Shown piece by piece: positions 9,298 through 17,794 of a stretch of 64,000 nucleotides of DNA. The first letter of the stretch is position 1; every line of letters starts with the position of its first letter. Source of the DNA: JAXGPL01 sp040766985 (GTDB taxonomy: Bacteria; Bacillota; Sulfobacillia; JAUYEG01); NCBI GenBank assembly GCA_040766985.1, contig JAXGPL010000002.1:62001-126000 (forward strand), read 5' to 3'. The position numbers and the translations under genes were made by a program. The notes below the pieces were generated by a model. The model searched no databases. It was not told where the DNA came from and saw only the letters and a list, made by a program, of their open reading frames with translations.

Positions 9298-9950
9298 TTG
9301 TTGATACCGGCGATGATCTTCGCCCTCTACGCTCAAAACAAGGTAGCTTCGACCTACGCTCTGTACTCGCAACGGCCGTCGGCCAGCGGGATGACCGGCT
9401 CGGATGTCGCGCGCGGGTTGCTCGACGCGGCCGGCCTCGGTCACGTACGCGTGGACCTCGCCGAGGGCCGCCTGTCGGACCACATGATCCCCGTGCGCAA
9501 GTACTGCGTCTCTCGCGCGAGAACTACGGCCGCCCGTCAGTCGCGGCCATGGCGATCGCGGCCCACGAGGTCGGACATGCCGTCCAACACGCTCACGCCT
9601 ACGGCCCACTTGCCCTGCGCAACGGACTCGTTCCTCTGGTCAATCTCACGACGACGCTGGCGTGGCCCCTGTTCTTCATCGGATTGATCATGGCCCAGCC
9701 GACGCTCCTCGATATCGGCATCTGGCTGTTCGTCGGAGCGGTCCTGTTCCAGGTGATTACCCTGCCTGTCGAGTTCAACGCCTCCTCCCGGGCCATCGCC
9801 CTTCTTGACGGAGGCGGGTATCTCCGCGGCGGCGAGATCGAAGGGGCAAGGGACATGCTCAACGCCGCCGCACTGACGTACGTGGCAGCCACCGCTGTGG
9901 CGATAAGCCAGTTGTTGCGCATGTTGCTGCTGCGTAACCGGCGCCGGTAA
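9298..9950 (+). pseudogene. yugP: YugP-family zinc metallopeptidase, frame broken once
   Basis: A membrane protease of the YugP family. The first hydrophobic stretch (LLIPAMIFALYAQNKV) is followed by STYALYSQRPSASGMTGSDVARGLL, and then the HExxH zinc site in AAHEVGHAVQHA (about 9555). Two C-terminal membrane segments and the conserved LPVEFNASSRAIALL follow. Residues up to VRKYC lie in one frame and RLSRENYGRP onward in the next, so a single indel near 9505 splits the gene. The start is uncertain: TTG 9298 is a guess because the fmt tail runs into it in the same frame. The next gene (DUF6391) begins 3 bases after its stop. Confidence 0.85.
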
Positions 9951-9952
9951 CC

Positions 9953-10639
9953 GTGCCGTCCGAACAGATGATCCTGGCGATGGCCCTCGCTGGAGCGGGG
10001 GTGTTGTTGCTTGTGCGCCCGTCGCGGATGCGGATGGGACTCGTCACCGCCATACCTTGGGAGGTCTACAAGATCGCGACCGACCCCCGGCTGAAGCGCA
10101 ACCACGCCCTGGAGCACGCGACACTCCACGTTCTTGAGCACAGGTATGGCCGTCCCGAAGTCAACGGGGTCGCCGTCCAGGCCGGTTTCATCCTCCGCGG
10201 CCAGGTCAACCCCGTGCAGATCGCAACGGCGGCCGAAGAAGGGTTGCGGCGGCTCAAGGCCGGCGAGACCGCTCTCGCGTATCACCCTCGCTGCGGCACC
10301 AGCCTCGGGACCGCGGAGTTGCTGACGTGGGGCACCCTTGTTGCGCTGTTGCTCCTGACGGGGCGGCTATCGTGGGCGGGGCTTGGCGCAGGCTTGGCTA
10401 TCACGTGCCTTGCGGCGCCGTGGGTTGGCCGGTTGGTCCAGCAGCGGCTGACGACAGCCATCGACCTGGACGGCGTCAGTCTGGCAGGCATTACCGTGCG
10501 GGCGCGCCCTCAACCGCGGGGGCTCCCTGCGGCCGGCAGGCCCGACCGGTTCTGGGGGGAGATCGCAGTGCTCATCCGGCATCCCGGCGATCCGCAGCCG
10601 GGCTGCCCGCGGGCGGGAGGAACCGCGATTGACGCCTGA
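9953..10639 (+). CDS. DUF6391-type membrane protein
   Basis: A 228-residue protein. It has an N-terminal hydrophobic segment (residues 6-20), then HALEHATLHVLEHRYG (residues about 51-66), a His/Glu-rich motif reminiscent of a metal site and typical of DUF6391, then two further membrane segments (about 121-160) and a cytosolic tail. The GTG start lies 3 bases after the yugP stop and the end overlaps rsmB, so it is probably co-transcribed and co-translated with both. The function of the family is unknown. The neighbouring YugP metallopeptidase suggests a shared membrane process, but that is inference. Confidence 0.75.
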   Translation: MPSEQMILAMALAGAGVLLLVRPSRMRMGLVTAIPWEVYKIATDPRLKRNHALEHATLHVLEHRYGRPEVNGVAVQAGFILRGQVNPVQIATAAEEGLRRLKAGETALAYHPRCGTSLGTAELLTWGTLVALLLLTGRLSWAGLGAGLAITCLAAPWVGRLVQQRLTTAIDLDGVSLAGITVRARPQPRGLPAAGRPDRFWGEIAVLIRHPGDPQPGCPRAGGTAIDA

Positions 10640-11969
10640 ACAGGTTGCGGGCATGCCGGTCCGCGAGTCCGCAGTCAAGGCCCTCTACCGTATCAACCAG
10701 CACGGGGCGTGGTCGAATATTATCATCGAGCGGGAGCTGGCGCGGCAGTCGCTGTCGCAGGCCGATAAGGGGCTCTTCGTACACCTCGTCCGCGGCTGCC
10801 TCGAGCGGCAGGGCGCACTCGACTGGGCCCTCGGTTTCTATGTGCGGCGGCCGCTCGCCCGTCTGGACGCCTGGCCGCGCGAGATCCTCCGGCTTGGCGC
10901 CTATCAGATCATGTACCTCGGGACACCCGCGTTCGCGGCGGTCGACACCTCCGTCGCGCTGGCCAAGCGACTCTCGGGCGCCCACATAGCCGGGCTCGTG
11001 AACGCGGTCCTGCGCCGGCTGGCGGAGGGCAAAGACGGCCTGCCGTGGCCGGATCGCTTTGGCGACCCGATCGCTCATCTCGCGATCGCCGAAAGCCATC
11101 CCCGGTGGCTCGTCGAGCGCTGGGTGACCCGGTTCGGGCCCGAAGGGGCCCATTCGCTCTGCGTGGCGAACAACCGGCCCCCAGGCACGACCATCCGCGC
11201 CAACCTGCTCCGTACGACCAGGCGCGACCTGATCGAGGAGTTGGCCCGGGCCGGATTCGATGCCCGGGAGGGCAGGGCTGCGCCGGAGGCGATACGGATT
11301 TTTGGTGGCGGGGACCTCCGGCGGGCGGACGCGTACCGGGCAGGCAAATTCGTCATCCAAGACGAGGCTTCGATGCTCGCGGCGAGAGCTCTTGCTCCGC
11401 AACCTGGAGAAAAGGTCATCGATGCCTGTGCGGCTCCCGGCGGCAAGGCCACGCACCTTGCGGCCCTGTCCTTCGATAAGGCTCCGGTGTTGGCCCTCGA
11501 CGTCAACCCGGCAAAGGTCTCACAGGTCCGTTCCCTTGCCAACCGGCTGGGCCTACAGTCGATCACGGCTCTTCCCGGTGACGCCCGCGAGCTGGGCCGA
11601 TTGACACCCGTGCGGGCGGATGCGCTGCTTCTCGATGCGCCGTGTTCCGGCCTCGGCGTCATCCGCCGCAGGCCGGAACTGCGTTGGCGGCGGGGGGCTT
11701 CCGACCTTCCGGCCATCGCCGAAAGGCAACTGGAAATGCTGGCTGGCGTGGCTGTGGCGGTGCGCCCCGGGGGCAGAATGGTGTACGCGGTGTGCAGTTT
11801 CGAACCTGAGGAGACCGAGGACGTCATCGTCGAGTTCCTGTCGTCAGAGAACGGCCGCGCGTGGGAACTCGACGGCGACCCTACTTTGTTGCTTCCACAC
11901 GTCGATGGCACCGATGGGTTTTTCTTCGCGAGATTGCGTCGCCGTGCGGCCGCCAACCCTCCCCGATGA
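10629..11969 (+). CDS. rsmB: 16S rRNA (cytosine-967 C5) methyltransferase RsmB
   Basis: A 446-residue SAM-dependent RNA methyltransferase. The N-terminal NusB-like RNA-binding domain (RESAVKALYRI to about residue 140) is followed by the Rossmann domain with DACAAPGGKATHLA (SAM site, about 265-278), LLDAPCSGLGVIRR and AVCSFEPEET (the two catalytic cysteines). The TTG start at 10629 has GGGAGGA upstream and overlaps the previous gene by 11 bases. Intact and full length. In B. subtilis rlmN follows; here it is absent and prpC comes next. Confidence 0.95.
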   Translation: MTPEQVAGMPVRESAVKALYRINQHGAWSNIIIERELARQSLSQADKGLFVHLVRGCLERQGALDWALGFYVRRPLARLDAWPREILRLGAYQIMYLGTPAFAAVDTSVALAKRLSGAHIAGLVNAVLRRLAEGKDGLPWPDRFGDPIAHLAIAESHPRWLVERWVTRFGPEGAHSLCVANNRPPGTTIRANLLRTTRRDLIEELARAGFDAREGRAAPEAIRIFGGGDLRRADAYRAGKFVIQDEASMLAARALAPQPGEKVIDACAAPGGKATHLAALSFDKAPVLALDVNPAKVSQVRSLANRLGLQSITALPGDARELGRLTPVRADALLLDAPCSGLGVIRRRPELRWRRGASDLPAIAERQLEMLAGVAVAVRPGGRMVYAVCSFEPEETEDVIVEFLSSENGRAWELDGDPTLLLPHVDGTDGFFFARLRRRAAANPPR

Positions 11970-12047
11970 AAGAGGAAAAGCGCGGCTAGGAGCGGAACTT
12001 CCATTTCGTTCTGCAGCTATGGCTGCGTGGAAAGGGTGTTCTCCCGA

Positions 12048-12830
12048 TTGAGGCTTGTCGCGGCGGGATGGACGGACAAAGGCAGGGTTCGATCCACCAA
12101 CGAGGATGCGTACTTCGTCAGAGTTAAAGACGACGGCGGCAGTTTGTCCGTGGGTATCGTCGCCGACGGCATGGGCGGCTGCAACGCCGGCGAAGTAGCC
12201 AGTAAGATCGCCGTTGAGACGATTGCCGGCGGAGTTGAGCGGTGGCTGGCCTCCGCCACCGGCGCGGGCGGGGCCGGTTTCGAATTGGTCGAGGACGCTC
12301 CCGAAGCTCTGGCTTCCGCCGTTCTCGAGGCCAACCGCAAGGTTTACGACTCGGGAAGACACGATCCCAAGTACTCAGGCATGGGCACCACCGTCACCGC
12401 CGCTCTGGTCGCGTCCGGCCACCTTTCCCTGGCTCATGTCGGCGACAGCAGGGCTTTTCGCATCCGGAACGGCACCGCCGAGCAGATCACCGTCGATCAC
12501 TCGGTGGTTGCCGAGTTGATGCGCAATGGTACCCTGACTGCGGAGGAAGCAGAGTCCCATCCGCACCGCAACGTCCTGACCCGTGCGCTGGGTACGGACC
12601 CTGTGCTGGCGGTTGACCTGTGGCAGGAGGAGCTCAAGAACGGTGACGTTGTTGTGCTGTGCAGCGACGGCGTGACCCGCCATCTCGACCGGCAGGACCT
12701 GGCGCGGTTGACGGCCGCAGCTCAAGACCCGCGCAGGTCCGCCCGGGCGATTGTCGACCTGGCCAACAGCCGCGGCGGCAGCGACAACCTGACCGCCGTG
12801 GTCATTATCGCGGGGTGCTGTGACCATTGA
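12048..12830 (+). CDS. prpC: PP2C-type Ser/Thr protein phosphatase PrpC
   Basis: Dephosphorylates targets of the partner kinase PrkC. Metal-binding and family motifs are present: STNEDAYF, VADGMGG, GMGTTVTAAL, HVGDSRAF, LCSDGVTRHL and GGSDNLTAVV. The TTG at 12048 is preferred because GGAAAGGGTG lies 9 bases upstream and the product then starts MRLVAAGWTDKGRVR like its relatives. In-frame GTG 12027 has no ribosome site. About 260 residues. The last four bases overlap the prkC start (TTGA), so phosphatase and kinase are translationally coupled. Confidence 0.94.
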   Translation: MRLVAAGWTDKGRVRSTNEDAYFVRVKDDGGSLSVGIVADGMGGCNAGEVASKIAVETIAGGVERWLASATGAGGAGFELVEDAPEALASAVLEANRKVYDSGRHDPKYSGMGTTVTAALVASGHLSLAHVGDSRAFRIRNGTAEQITVDHSVVAELMRNGTLTAEEAESHPHRNVLTRALGTDPVLAVDLWQEELKNGDVVVLCSDGVTRHLDRQDLARLTAAAQDPRRSARAIVDLANSRGGSDNLTAVVIIAGCCDH

Positions 12831-14704
12831 TCGGTAAACTGGTAGGAGGCCGGTATCGGATCATCGAGATGGCTGGGTCCGGGGGCATGGCCGTGGTCTA
12901 CCGGGCCCGCGATGAGGTGCTGGGCCGGGATGTGGCCCTCAAAGTCCTGCGCGACCAGTACGCGGCGGATGAGCAGTTCCTGCTGAGCTTCCAGCGCGAG
13001 GCAAAGGCGGCCGCCGCGCTTTCGCATCCCAACATCGTCGGCATTTTCGACGTGGGCGTGGACGGCGGACTGCACTACATTGTCATGGAGTTGGTCGAGG
13101 GCACTACGCTCAAACAGGTGATTAAGAAGCAGGGGCGCCTGAGCCCGCGCACTGCGCTGGGCATAGCCCGCCAGATCGCTACAGCGCTTTCGGAGGCCCA
13201 CGCCCGCCAGATTGTTCACCGCGATATCAAGCCGCAGAACATCCTGATCACCCGCGATGGGCTTGCCAAAGTGGCCGACTTCGGGATCGCGCACGCTCAG
13301 TCGCTCGCCCAGGGGACCATCTCCAACTCCGATTCGGTTGTGGGGTCGGTCCACTACATATCCCCTGAGCAGGCCCGGGGCGGCGACGCCGACGCCCGAT
13401 CGGACCTCTACTCGCTCGGCGTCGTTCTCTATGAGATGCTCACGGGCGAGGTGCCGTTCAACGGGCAGAGTCCCGTCAGCGTCGTCCTCAAGCACGTCGA
13501 AGAGCCTCCCCGTCCGCCCTCGCTGATCACCCCTGTTCCCAAGCAGGCTGAGAGCCTCGCCCTCCGCGCCCTGGCCAAGGAGCCCCGGGATCGCTTCCCT
13601 GATGCCAAGGCGATGATCCGCGCCCTTGCGGAGGTTGAGAGGGCGATGCCGCTTGAAGAGGGCAGCGCGGACCTCCAGGACGACGAATCGCTCAGCACCC
13701 AGGTCGTGCCGGCTTCGCGGCTGCGCTCCCGGCTGCCGCGCGACCGTAGCCCGCTGCTGACCAGGCGGCCCGTGCTGATCGGCATCGGGATACTGACACT
13801 GATTATCCTGGGGTTTGCCGTGAGAGGTCTCATCACATGGCTGAACCCGCCGCAGATCCAGGTTCCGGATGCGGTGGGCGACCTGCGGGACGCGGGTGTC
13901 CAGAAGCTGATCGACGCAGGGCTCAAAGTCGAGGAGCAGCCGCGGCAGAATCACTCTCTGCCGGCGGACACCATATTCATGACCGACCCTGAACCCCTCG
14001 CGACCGTCAAGCGCGGCCGGCCGATCAAGGTTTGGGTGAGCCTCGGTCCGAAGATCGGCTTCGTGCCGAAGGTGACGATGCAGCCCGAGCGTGACGCGCT
14101 GCTCGCGATCGAAAACTATAAACTCTCTCTGGGCGAGGTCAAGCGAGAACACCACAAGACCATCCCCGAGGGGTATGTTATCGACCAGAACCCCAAGGCG
14201 GACATCCAGGTCCTCGAGGGCACACCTATCGACCTGGTGATAAGCCTTGGGCCGGAGCCGGCGAAGGCAAAGATGCCCAACCTGAGGGGTGAACCCATAA
14301 CGGAAGCGCTCCGCATCATCAAACAGAATAACCTGACCGAAGGCGTGATTACCGAGGAGGCAAGTTCCAGCTATCCGATCGGCTCGGTGATGAAGCAGAC
14401 CCCTGCGGTCGACCAGAATGTGCCGGAAGGCTCCCGTGTCGACCTCGTAGTCAGCCGCGGCACGGTAACGGCCAAGAGGTACACCGACCGCTTTGAAGTC
14501 CCCCACGAGCTTAAGGGCAAGCAAGAAATCAAGGTCAAGCTGTACGTCGACTCCAAGACTCCGCGGTGGGTGTATTGGAAGACGCACGATCCTGGGGACA
14601 CCGTCAGCTACCCGATCGAGTGGGTCGGAATCACGGCCAGGATCGAAATATTCATCATCGGCCCGGCCGGCACGCAGCGACATGAGCGATTTCTCCCCAA
14701 CTGA
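12827..14704 (+). CDS. prkC: PASTA-domain Ser/Thr protein kinase PrkC
   Basis: A 625-residue membrane kinase that in Bacillota senses cell-wall fragments, including during spore germination. The kinase domain (1-270) shows GSGGMAVVY, ALKVL (catalytic Lys), HRDIKPQNIL and DFGIAH. A transmembrane helix (about 312-335, VLIGIGILTLIILGFAV) leads to three extracellular PASTA repeats starting near 342, 408 and 480. An extra region of about 75 residues after the third PASTA (from KRYTDRFEVP) is not PASTA-like and may be an added outer domain. TTG start, overlapping prpC. The large open frame on the opposite strand is only a GC-driven shadow. Confidence 0.95.
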   Translation: MIGKLVGGRYRIIEMAGSGGMAVVYRARDEVLGRDVALKVLRDQYAADEQFLLSFQREAKAAAALSHPNIVGIFDVGVDGGLHYIVMELVEGTTLKQVIKKQGRLSPRTALGIARQIATALSEAHARQIVHRDIKPQNILITRDGLAKVADFGIAHAQSLAQGTISNSDSVVGSVHYISPEQARGGDADARSDLYSLGVVLYEMLTGEVPFNGQSPVSVVLKHVEEPPRPPSLITPVPKQAESLALRALAKEPRDRFPDAKAMIRALAEVERAMPLEEGSADLQDDESLSTQVVPASRLRSRLPRDRSPLLTRRPVLIGIGILTLIILGFAVRGLITWLNPPQIQVPDAVGDLRDAGVQKLIDAGLKVEEQPRQNHSLPADTIFMTDPEPLATVKRGRPIKVWVSLGPKIGFVPKVTMQPERDALLAIENYKLSLGEVKREHHKTIPEGYVIDQNPKADIQVLEGTPIDLVISLGPEPAKAKMPNLRGEPITEALRIIKQNNLTEGVITEEASSSYPIGSVMKQTPAVDQNVPEGSRVDLVVSRGTVTAKRYTDRFEVPHELKGKQEIKVKLYVDSKTPRWVYWKTHDPGDTVSYPIEWVGITARIEIFIIGPAGTQRHERFLPN

Positions 14705-15581
14705 CCCTCGCCTTGAGGCGGGGTTGGTCGTCAGGGCCTACAGCAATTTCTGCGAGGTCCTGACCGGAGGAGAAACGCTAACGTGCCGGTTGCGGGGCAG
14801 GCTCAAGCTGGCGGGCCACGGCATCCTGACCGGCGACCGCGTCACCATCGCAGAGCGGGGACCGGGTACGGGCCTGGTCACCGCCGTGCTCCCCCGCCGC
14901 TCCGAGTTGATCCGTCCGCCCATCGCCAACGCCGACCTTGCCGTCATCGTCTTCACGACCCAGTCACCACCGCTGAACCTTGCGCTGGTCGACCGGTTGC
15001 TCATTTTGGCCCGGCATTCAGGCCTGGACGCAGTCCTGTGCCTCAACAAGACCGACCTCTCTTCCCCCGAGGAAACCGCGATGGTCGTTCGCTCCTTTGC
15101 CGGCGCAAGGGCGCCGTTGGTCCTCACCAGCGCGCTGACGGGGGTCAACCTCGGGGAATTGGTCGACTTCGTCTCGGGGCGTGTCGCCGTGCTCGCGGGG
15201 CAGAGCGGAGTCGGAAAGTCGACCATCCTGAACGTGCTGCGGCCCGGCCTTGACCTCGAGGTCGGCGACCTGTCGGCCAAAGTCCAGCGCGGGCGGCATA
15301 CCACCAGAGGGGTCAGGCTGATTCCCGTCGGGGACGGTTGGGTTGCCGACGCGCCGGGGTTCGTCCACCTCGATCTGCCCGCGCTGGCGCCTGCGAGGCT
15401 TCAGGAATACTATCCGGAGATGGCGCAGTTCGCCGAGACGTGCCGTTTTCAGGACTGCCTTCACGACCCCGAACCCGACTGCGCCGTCAAGGCCGCCGTC
15501 GCACGCGGGGAGATCGATGCAGGGAGGTATCAGCGCTACCTTGGTTTCCTCCATGAACTCCAGGCCCGCCCACGATACTGA
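14682..15581 (+). CDS. rsgA: Ribosome small-subunit GTPase RsgA
   Basis: Circularly permuted GTPase that assists late 30S maturation. An OB-fold N-terminus precedes the G motifs in permuted order: LNKTDLS (G4), GQSGVGKST (G1, about residue 173) and DAPGF (G3). The C-terminal zinc-binding module has CRFQDCLHDPEPDCAV. ATG 14682 overlaps the prkC end by 23 bases and gives 299 residues; the ribosome site is weak, so the start is uncertain. Stop-proximal sequence overlaps rpe. Confidence 0.95.
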   Translation: MSDFSPTDPRLEAGLVVRAYSNFCEVLTGGETLTCRLRGRLKLAGHGILTGDRVTIAERGPGTGLVTAVLPRRSELIRPPIANADLAVIVFTTQSPPLNLALVDRLLILARHSGLDAVLCLNKTDLSSPEETAMVVRSFAGARAPLVLTSALTGVNLGELVDFVSGRVAVLAGQSGVGKSTILNVLRPGLDLEVGDLSAKVQRGRHTTRGVRLIPVGDGWVADAPGFVHLDLPALAPARLQEYYPEMAQFAETCRFQDCLHDPEPDCAVKAAVARGEIDAGRYQRYLGFLHELQARPRY

Positions 15582-16248
15582 GCGCAGGCCGCTCATCGCT
15601 GCCTCAATGCTCGGCGCCGATCACGGGCGCCTTTACGAGGCAGCCGTCGCCGCACGTGACGCCGGGGTGGACTTCCTGCACATCGATGTCATGGACGGCC
15701 GCTTTGTGCCGAACATCGCCTTCGGGCCGGGTGTGGTCCGTTCGCTCAACGACGTCGGCGTCCCCATGATCGTCCACCTGATGGTCGATGAGCCGGAACG
15801 GCACGTGAGCTCGTTTGTCGACGCCGGAGCTGCCTACGTGACATTCCACCTCGAAGCGACGCGTCACCCGCATCGGCTGCTCCAGGAAACCCGCCGCTTG
15901 GGCGCTCGCGCCGGGCTGGCGATAAACCCCGGCACTCCCGTAGATGCTGTAACGGAGCTGCTATCGGCTGTCGACCTCCTGCTCATCATGACCGTCAACC
16001 CGGGGTTTGGGGGCCAGAAATTCATCCGTTCCGTGTTGCCCAAGATCCGCCGCGCGGCCGAGTTGTTGGCTACGGCAAACCCGCAAGCGTTCCTTGAGGT
16101 GGACGGCGGGATTTCGGCCGAGACGGTCGCAGACGCAGTGGCGGCGGGATCCACCGTCCTGGCGGCCGGGTCGAGCTTGTTCAGCAGCGGCGATGTGGCG
16201 GCTGCGGTGGACACGTTGCGCAGCCGCTGCGCCGGCGAGCGTGGATAG
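15553..16248 (+). CDS. rpe: Ribulose-phosphate 3-epimerase
   Basis: Pentose-phosphate pathway enzyme interconverting ribulose-5-P and xylulose-5-P. The TIM-barrel motifs are LIAASMLGAD, HIDVMDGRFVPNI (metal/catalytic), VHLMVDEPE, MTVNPGFGGQKFI and EVDGGIS. The ATG at 15553 overlaps rsgA by 29 bases and gives 231 residues. Its stop codon overlaps the -35 of the ribU promoter. Confidence 0.95.
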   Translation: MNSRPAHDTERRPLIAASMLGADHGRLYEAAVAARDAGVDFLHIDVMDGRFVPNIAFGPGVVRSLNDVGVPMIVHLMVDEPERHVSSFVDAGAAYVTFHLEATRHPHRLLQETRRLGARAGLAINPGTPVDAVTELLSAVDLLLIMTVNPGFGGQKFIRSVLPKIRRAAELLATANPQAFLEVDGGISAETVADAVAAGSTVLAAGSSLFSSGDVAAAVDTLRSRCAGERG

Positions 16249-16274
16249 ACTGAAGCCCGTGTTGCGCATATAAT
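16246..16274 (+). promoter_or_regulatory. Candidate promoter of the FMN riboswitch / ribU transcript
   Basis: TAGACT (16246-16251), 17-base spacer, TATAAT (16269-16274). The predicted transcript would start near 16281, just ahead of the riboswitch aptamer. The -35 lies inside the rpe stop region. Confidence 0.55.
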
Positions 16275-16317
16275 CAAAGCGGTATCATCAAACCGAAAAT
16301 CGCCCGCGATGGTCACA

Positions 16318-16459
16318 TCCTTCAGGGCTAGGTGAGGGCAGGGGAGACCCGCCCGATTCCTGACCGGCGGTGGGGTTCCGCAAGGGGCCGAGCCCGCGAG
16401 CCGCAAGGCTGATCTGGTCTAAGCCAGAGCCGACAGTAACAGTCTGGATGGGAGAAGGA
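16318..16459 (+). promoter_or_regulatory. FMN riboswitch (RFN element)
   Basis: The conserved RFN core is plain. It reads GATTCCTGACCGGCGGT, then GAGCCCGCGAGCC, CTGATCTGGT, CCAGAGCCGACAGT and AGTCTGGATGGGAGAAGG. The closing P1 helix pairs TCCTTC (16318-16323) with GAAGGA (16454-16459). Binding FMN should favour the downstream terminator at 16491-16525, switching off the riboflavin transporter when FMN is plentiful. Confidence 0.96.
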
Positions 16460-16490
16460 GCGTGCGCAGCGGGACCAGGCCTGTCCTGAG

Positions 16491-16525
16491 ATCCCCGGAA
16501 GGCGCTCGTTCCCGGGGATGTTTTT
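16491..16525 (+). terminator. Riboswitch expression-platform terminator
   Basis: Stem ATCCCCGG (16491-16498) pairs with CCGGGGAT (16512-16519), followed by GTTTTTG. It lies between the aptamer and the ribU ribosome site, the normal layout for transcriptional control by an FMN riboswitch. Confidence 0.85.
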
Positions 16526-16556
16526 GTGCGCGGGCAGGACTGGGGAGGTCGAACAG

Positions 16557-17111
16557 ATGGAGACGATGGGGGCCCGCGCCGGCGTGTCGCGGGTCAGGGT
16601 ATGGGTTAGGATCGGGGTTCTGACGGCGCTCGCGTTCGTGTTGATGATGTTCGAGGTGCATATCCCGCCGTTCCCCGCCTATCTCCAGTATGACGCGGGC
16701 GAGGTACCCGCTCTACTGGGCGGTTTTGCGATGGGGCCGGCCGCGGGGTTGGCCGTTGTAACCGGCAAAGTCGCCCTGTTCTTTCTGTCCGGCAAGGATG
16801 AAGCCGGCCTGATTGGCACGGCGGCCAACTTCGTGTCGTCGTTCCCGCTGGTGTTGGCCGCTGCTTGGGTCTACTCCAGGCGCCGTACCCTGGCAGGCGC
16901 GCTCGCCGGCATGGCCCTGGGGTTGGTTGCCACCCTGGCTATCACCTCATTGGGCAACTACCTGGTCTTCCTGCCGGCGTGGGGCATTCCAGCCCCGGCC
17001 CGGTTGCCGACGATCTGGAGCACCCTGATCCCGTTCAACACGGTCAAGGTGATCCTTACGTCGGGGATTACCCTCTTGCTCTATAAGCGCGTGCGCGACT
17101 GGCTTCACTGA
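16557..17111 (+). CDS. ribU: ECF-type riboflavin transporter S component RibU
   Basis: A 184-residue membrane protein with about five to six hydrophobic segments. It contains LTALAFVLMMFEVHIP, the family-typical YDAGEVPALLGGFAMGP (about residues 45-61), GKVALFFLSG and a C-terminal IPFNTVKVILTSGITLLLY. S components capture riboflavin and dock on a shared ECF energising module encoded elsewhere. ATG 16557 is chosen for the GGGGAGG 8 bases upstream; an earlier in-frame ATG at 16518 lies inside the terminator stem. The FMN riboswitch directly upstream supports the riboflavin assignment. Confidence 0.95.
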   Translation: METMGARAGVSRVRVWVRIGVLTALAFVLMMFEVHIPPFPAYLQYDAGEVPALLGGFAMGPAAGLAVVTGKVALFFLSGKDEAGLIGTAANFVSSFPLVLAAAWVYSRRRTLAGALAGMALGLVATLAITSLGNYLVFLPAWGIPAPARLPTIWSTLIPFNTVKVILTSGITLLLYKRVRDWLH

Positions 17112-17130
17112 CGGCCGGGGAGCACGAATT

Positions 17131-17168
17131 CCACCCCGTCTCCCTATAATGGGGCAGAAACGGGGTGG
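17131..17168. repeat. 9-bp inverted repeat bracketing a TATAAT box
   Basis: CCACCCCGT (17131-17139) and ACGGGGTGG (17160-17168) are perfect inverted arms with TATAAT (17145-17150) in the 20-base spacer. No -35 is visible and there is no U-run. It could be an operator over a promoter for the small ORF that follows, or the end of the ribU transcript. Confidence 0.3.
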
Positions 17169-17173
17169 ACGGC

Positions 17174-17494
17174 ATGGCCATGCGGCGCCGGATGGGAAAA
17201 GGCCGGAGCGGGTTTCGGCAGTTGATCGGCGTGGTCCTGACCGTTGCCGGGGCGTATGTCGTCGTCACCGCGTTGCCCCTGCTGGCTGTGGCTGCTTGCC
17301 CTGGGGTTGTTGCTCCTCTGGGGGTGGCCTTGTCCTGGCCATGGGTGAGAGGTAGGGGTGTGCAGTTGCGGTTCCGTGTCTACTGCCTGCTCCCGGCCTT
17401 TAGCGGCGTTGTCCGCCTGCCCGCGGCATCGGCCGCCGCGACGGCCGAGGGCAACAAAACAGCCGGCGCCGGGCGCCTGGTGCCAGCTGTTTGA
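17174..17494 (+). CDS. Doubtful small membrane ORF
   Basis: From ATG 17174 (GGGGTGG 5 bases upstream) the product starts MAMRRRMGKGRSGFRQLIGV and has a clear hydrophobic helix (about residues 15-35). The literal frame then turns Ala/Pro-rich and runs to 17494, over the rpmB terminator. In the neighbouring frame the sequence continues as a second hydrophobic helix (LWLWLLALGLLLLWGW) and stops at 17348, so an indel near 17275-17290 may hide a roughly 58-residue two-helix membrane protein. I do not recognise a family. Confidence 0.3.
   Translation: MAMRRRMGKGRSGFRQLIGVVLTVAGAYVVVTALPLLAVAACPGVVAPLGVALSWPWVRGRGVQLRFRVYCLLPAFSGVVRLPAASAAATAEGNKTAGAGRLVPAV
17452..17492 (-). terminator. Terminator of rpmB
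   Basis: On the minus strand AACAGCTGGC (17492-17483) pairs with GCCGGCTGTT (17467-17458) with one G-U pair, followed by TTTTGTTG. It lies just past the rpmB stop at 17501. Confidence 0.6.
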
Positions 17495-17500
17495 AGGCGA

Positions 17501-17719
17501 TTAACGGGACAAGCCGGACGTACGCCCGGAGCCGGATAGCCCGCTGACCTTCCCTGAACGGAGGCAGCGCGTGCAGACGCTGATCCTGCGCGCGGGTGCC
17601 GATCATCGCGCGATCCTCTGGATGTTGGGAGCAAATACCCGCTTGCTGCGGATATGCGAGTGACTGATGAGATGCCCCGAAACCGGGGTCTTGCCGCAGA
17701 TATCGCACTTGAGGGCCAT
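17501..17719 (-). pseudogene. rpmB: 50S ribosomal protein L28, frame broken
   Basis: Minus-strand ATG at 17719 with GGAGG 11-12 bases upstream gives MALKCDICGKTPVSGH and HSHIRSKRVFAPNIQRI, the L28 N-terminus with its CxxC pair. The literal frame then stops after 38 codons (TGA near 17603). The second half, ISVCTRCLRSGKVSG with the second CxxC, lies in another frame and ends at TAA 17503-17501. One or two indels near 17600-17650 explain it. An essential ribosomal protein is unlikely to be a true pseudogene, so sequence error is the simplest reading. Promoter and terminator are both visible. Confidence 0.88.
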
Positions 17720-17794
17720 CTATGCTAACCTCCACTATGGCGGGCTCTGGGCGGAAATTCCCAGGTGTCGCCGATTCCTGTCGAGAACGGATTG

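Noticed and set aside
12722..14683. 653-codon open frame on the minus strand opposite prkC
   Set aside because: It mirrors an intact, motif-rich kinase gene; high-GC DNA opens the antisense frame. No ribosome site and no recognisable domain.
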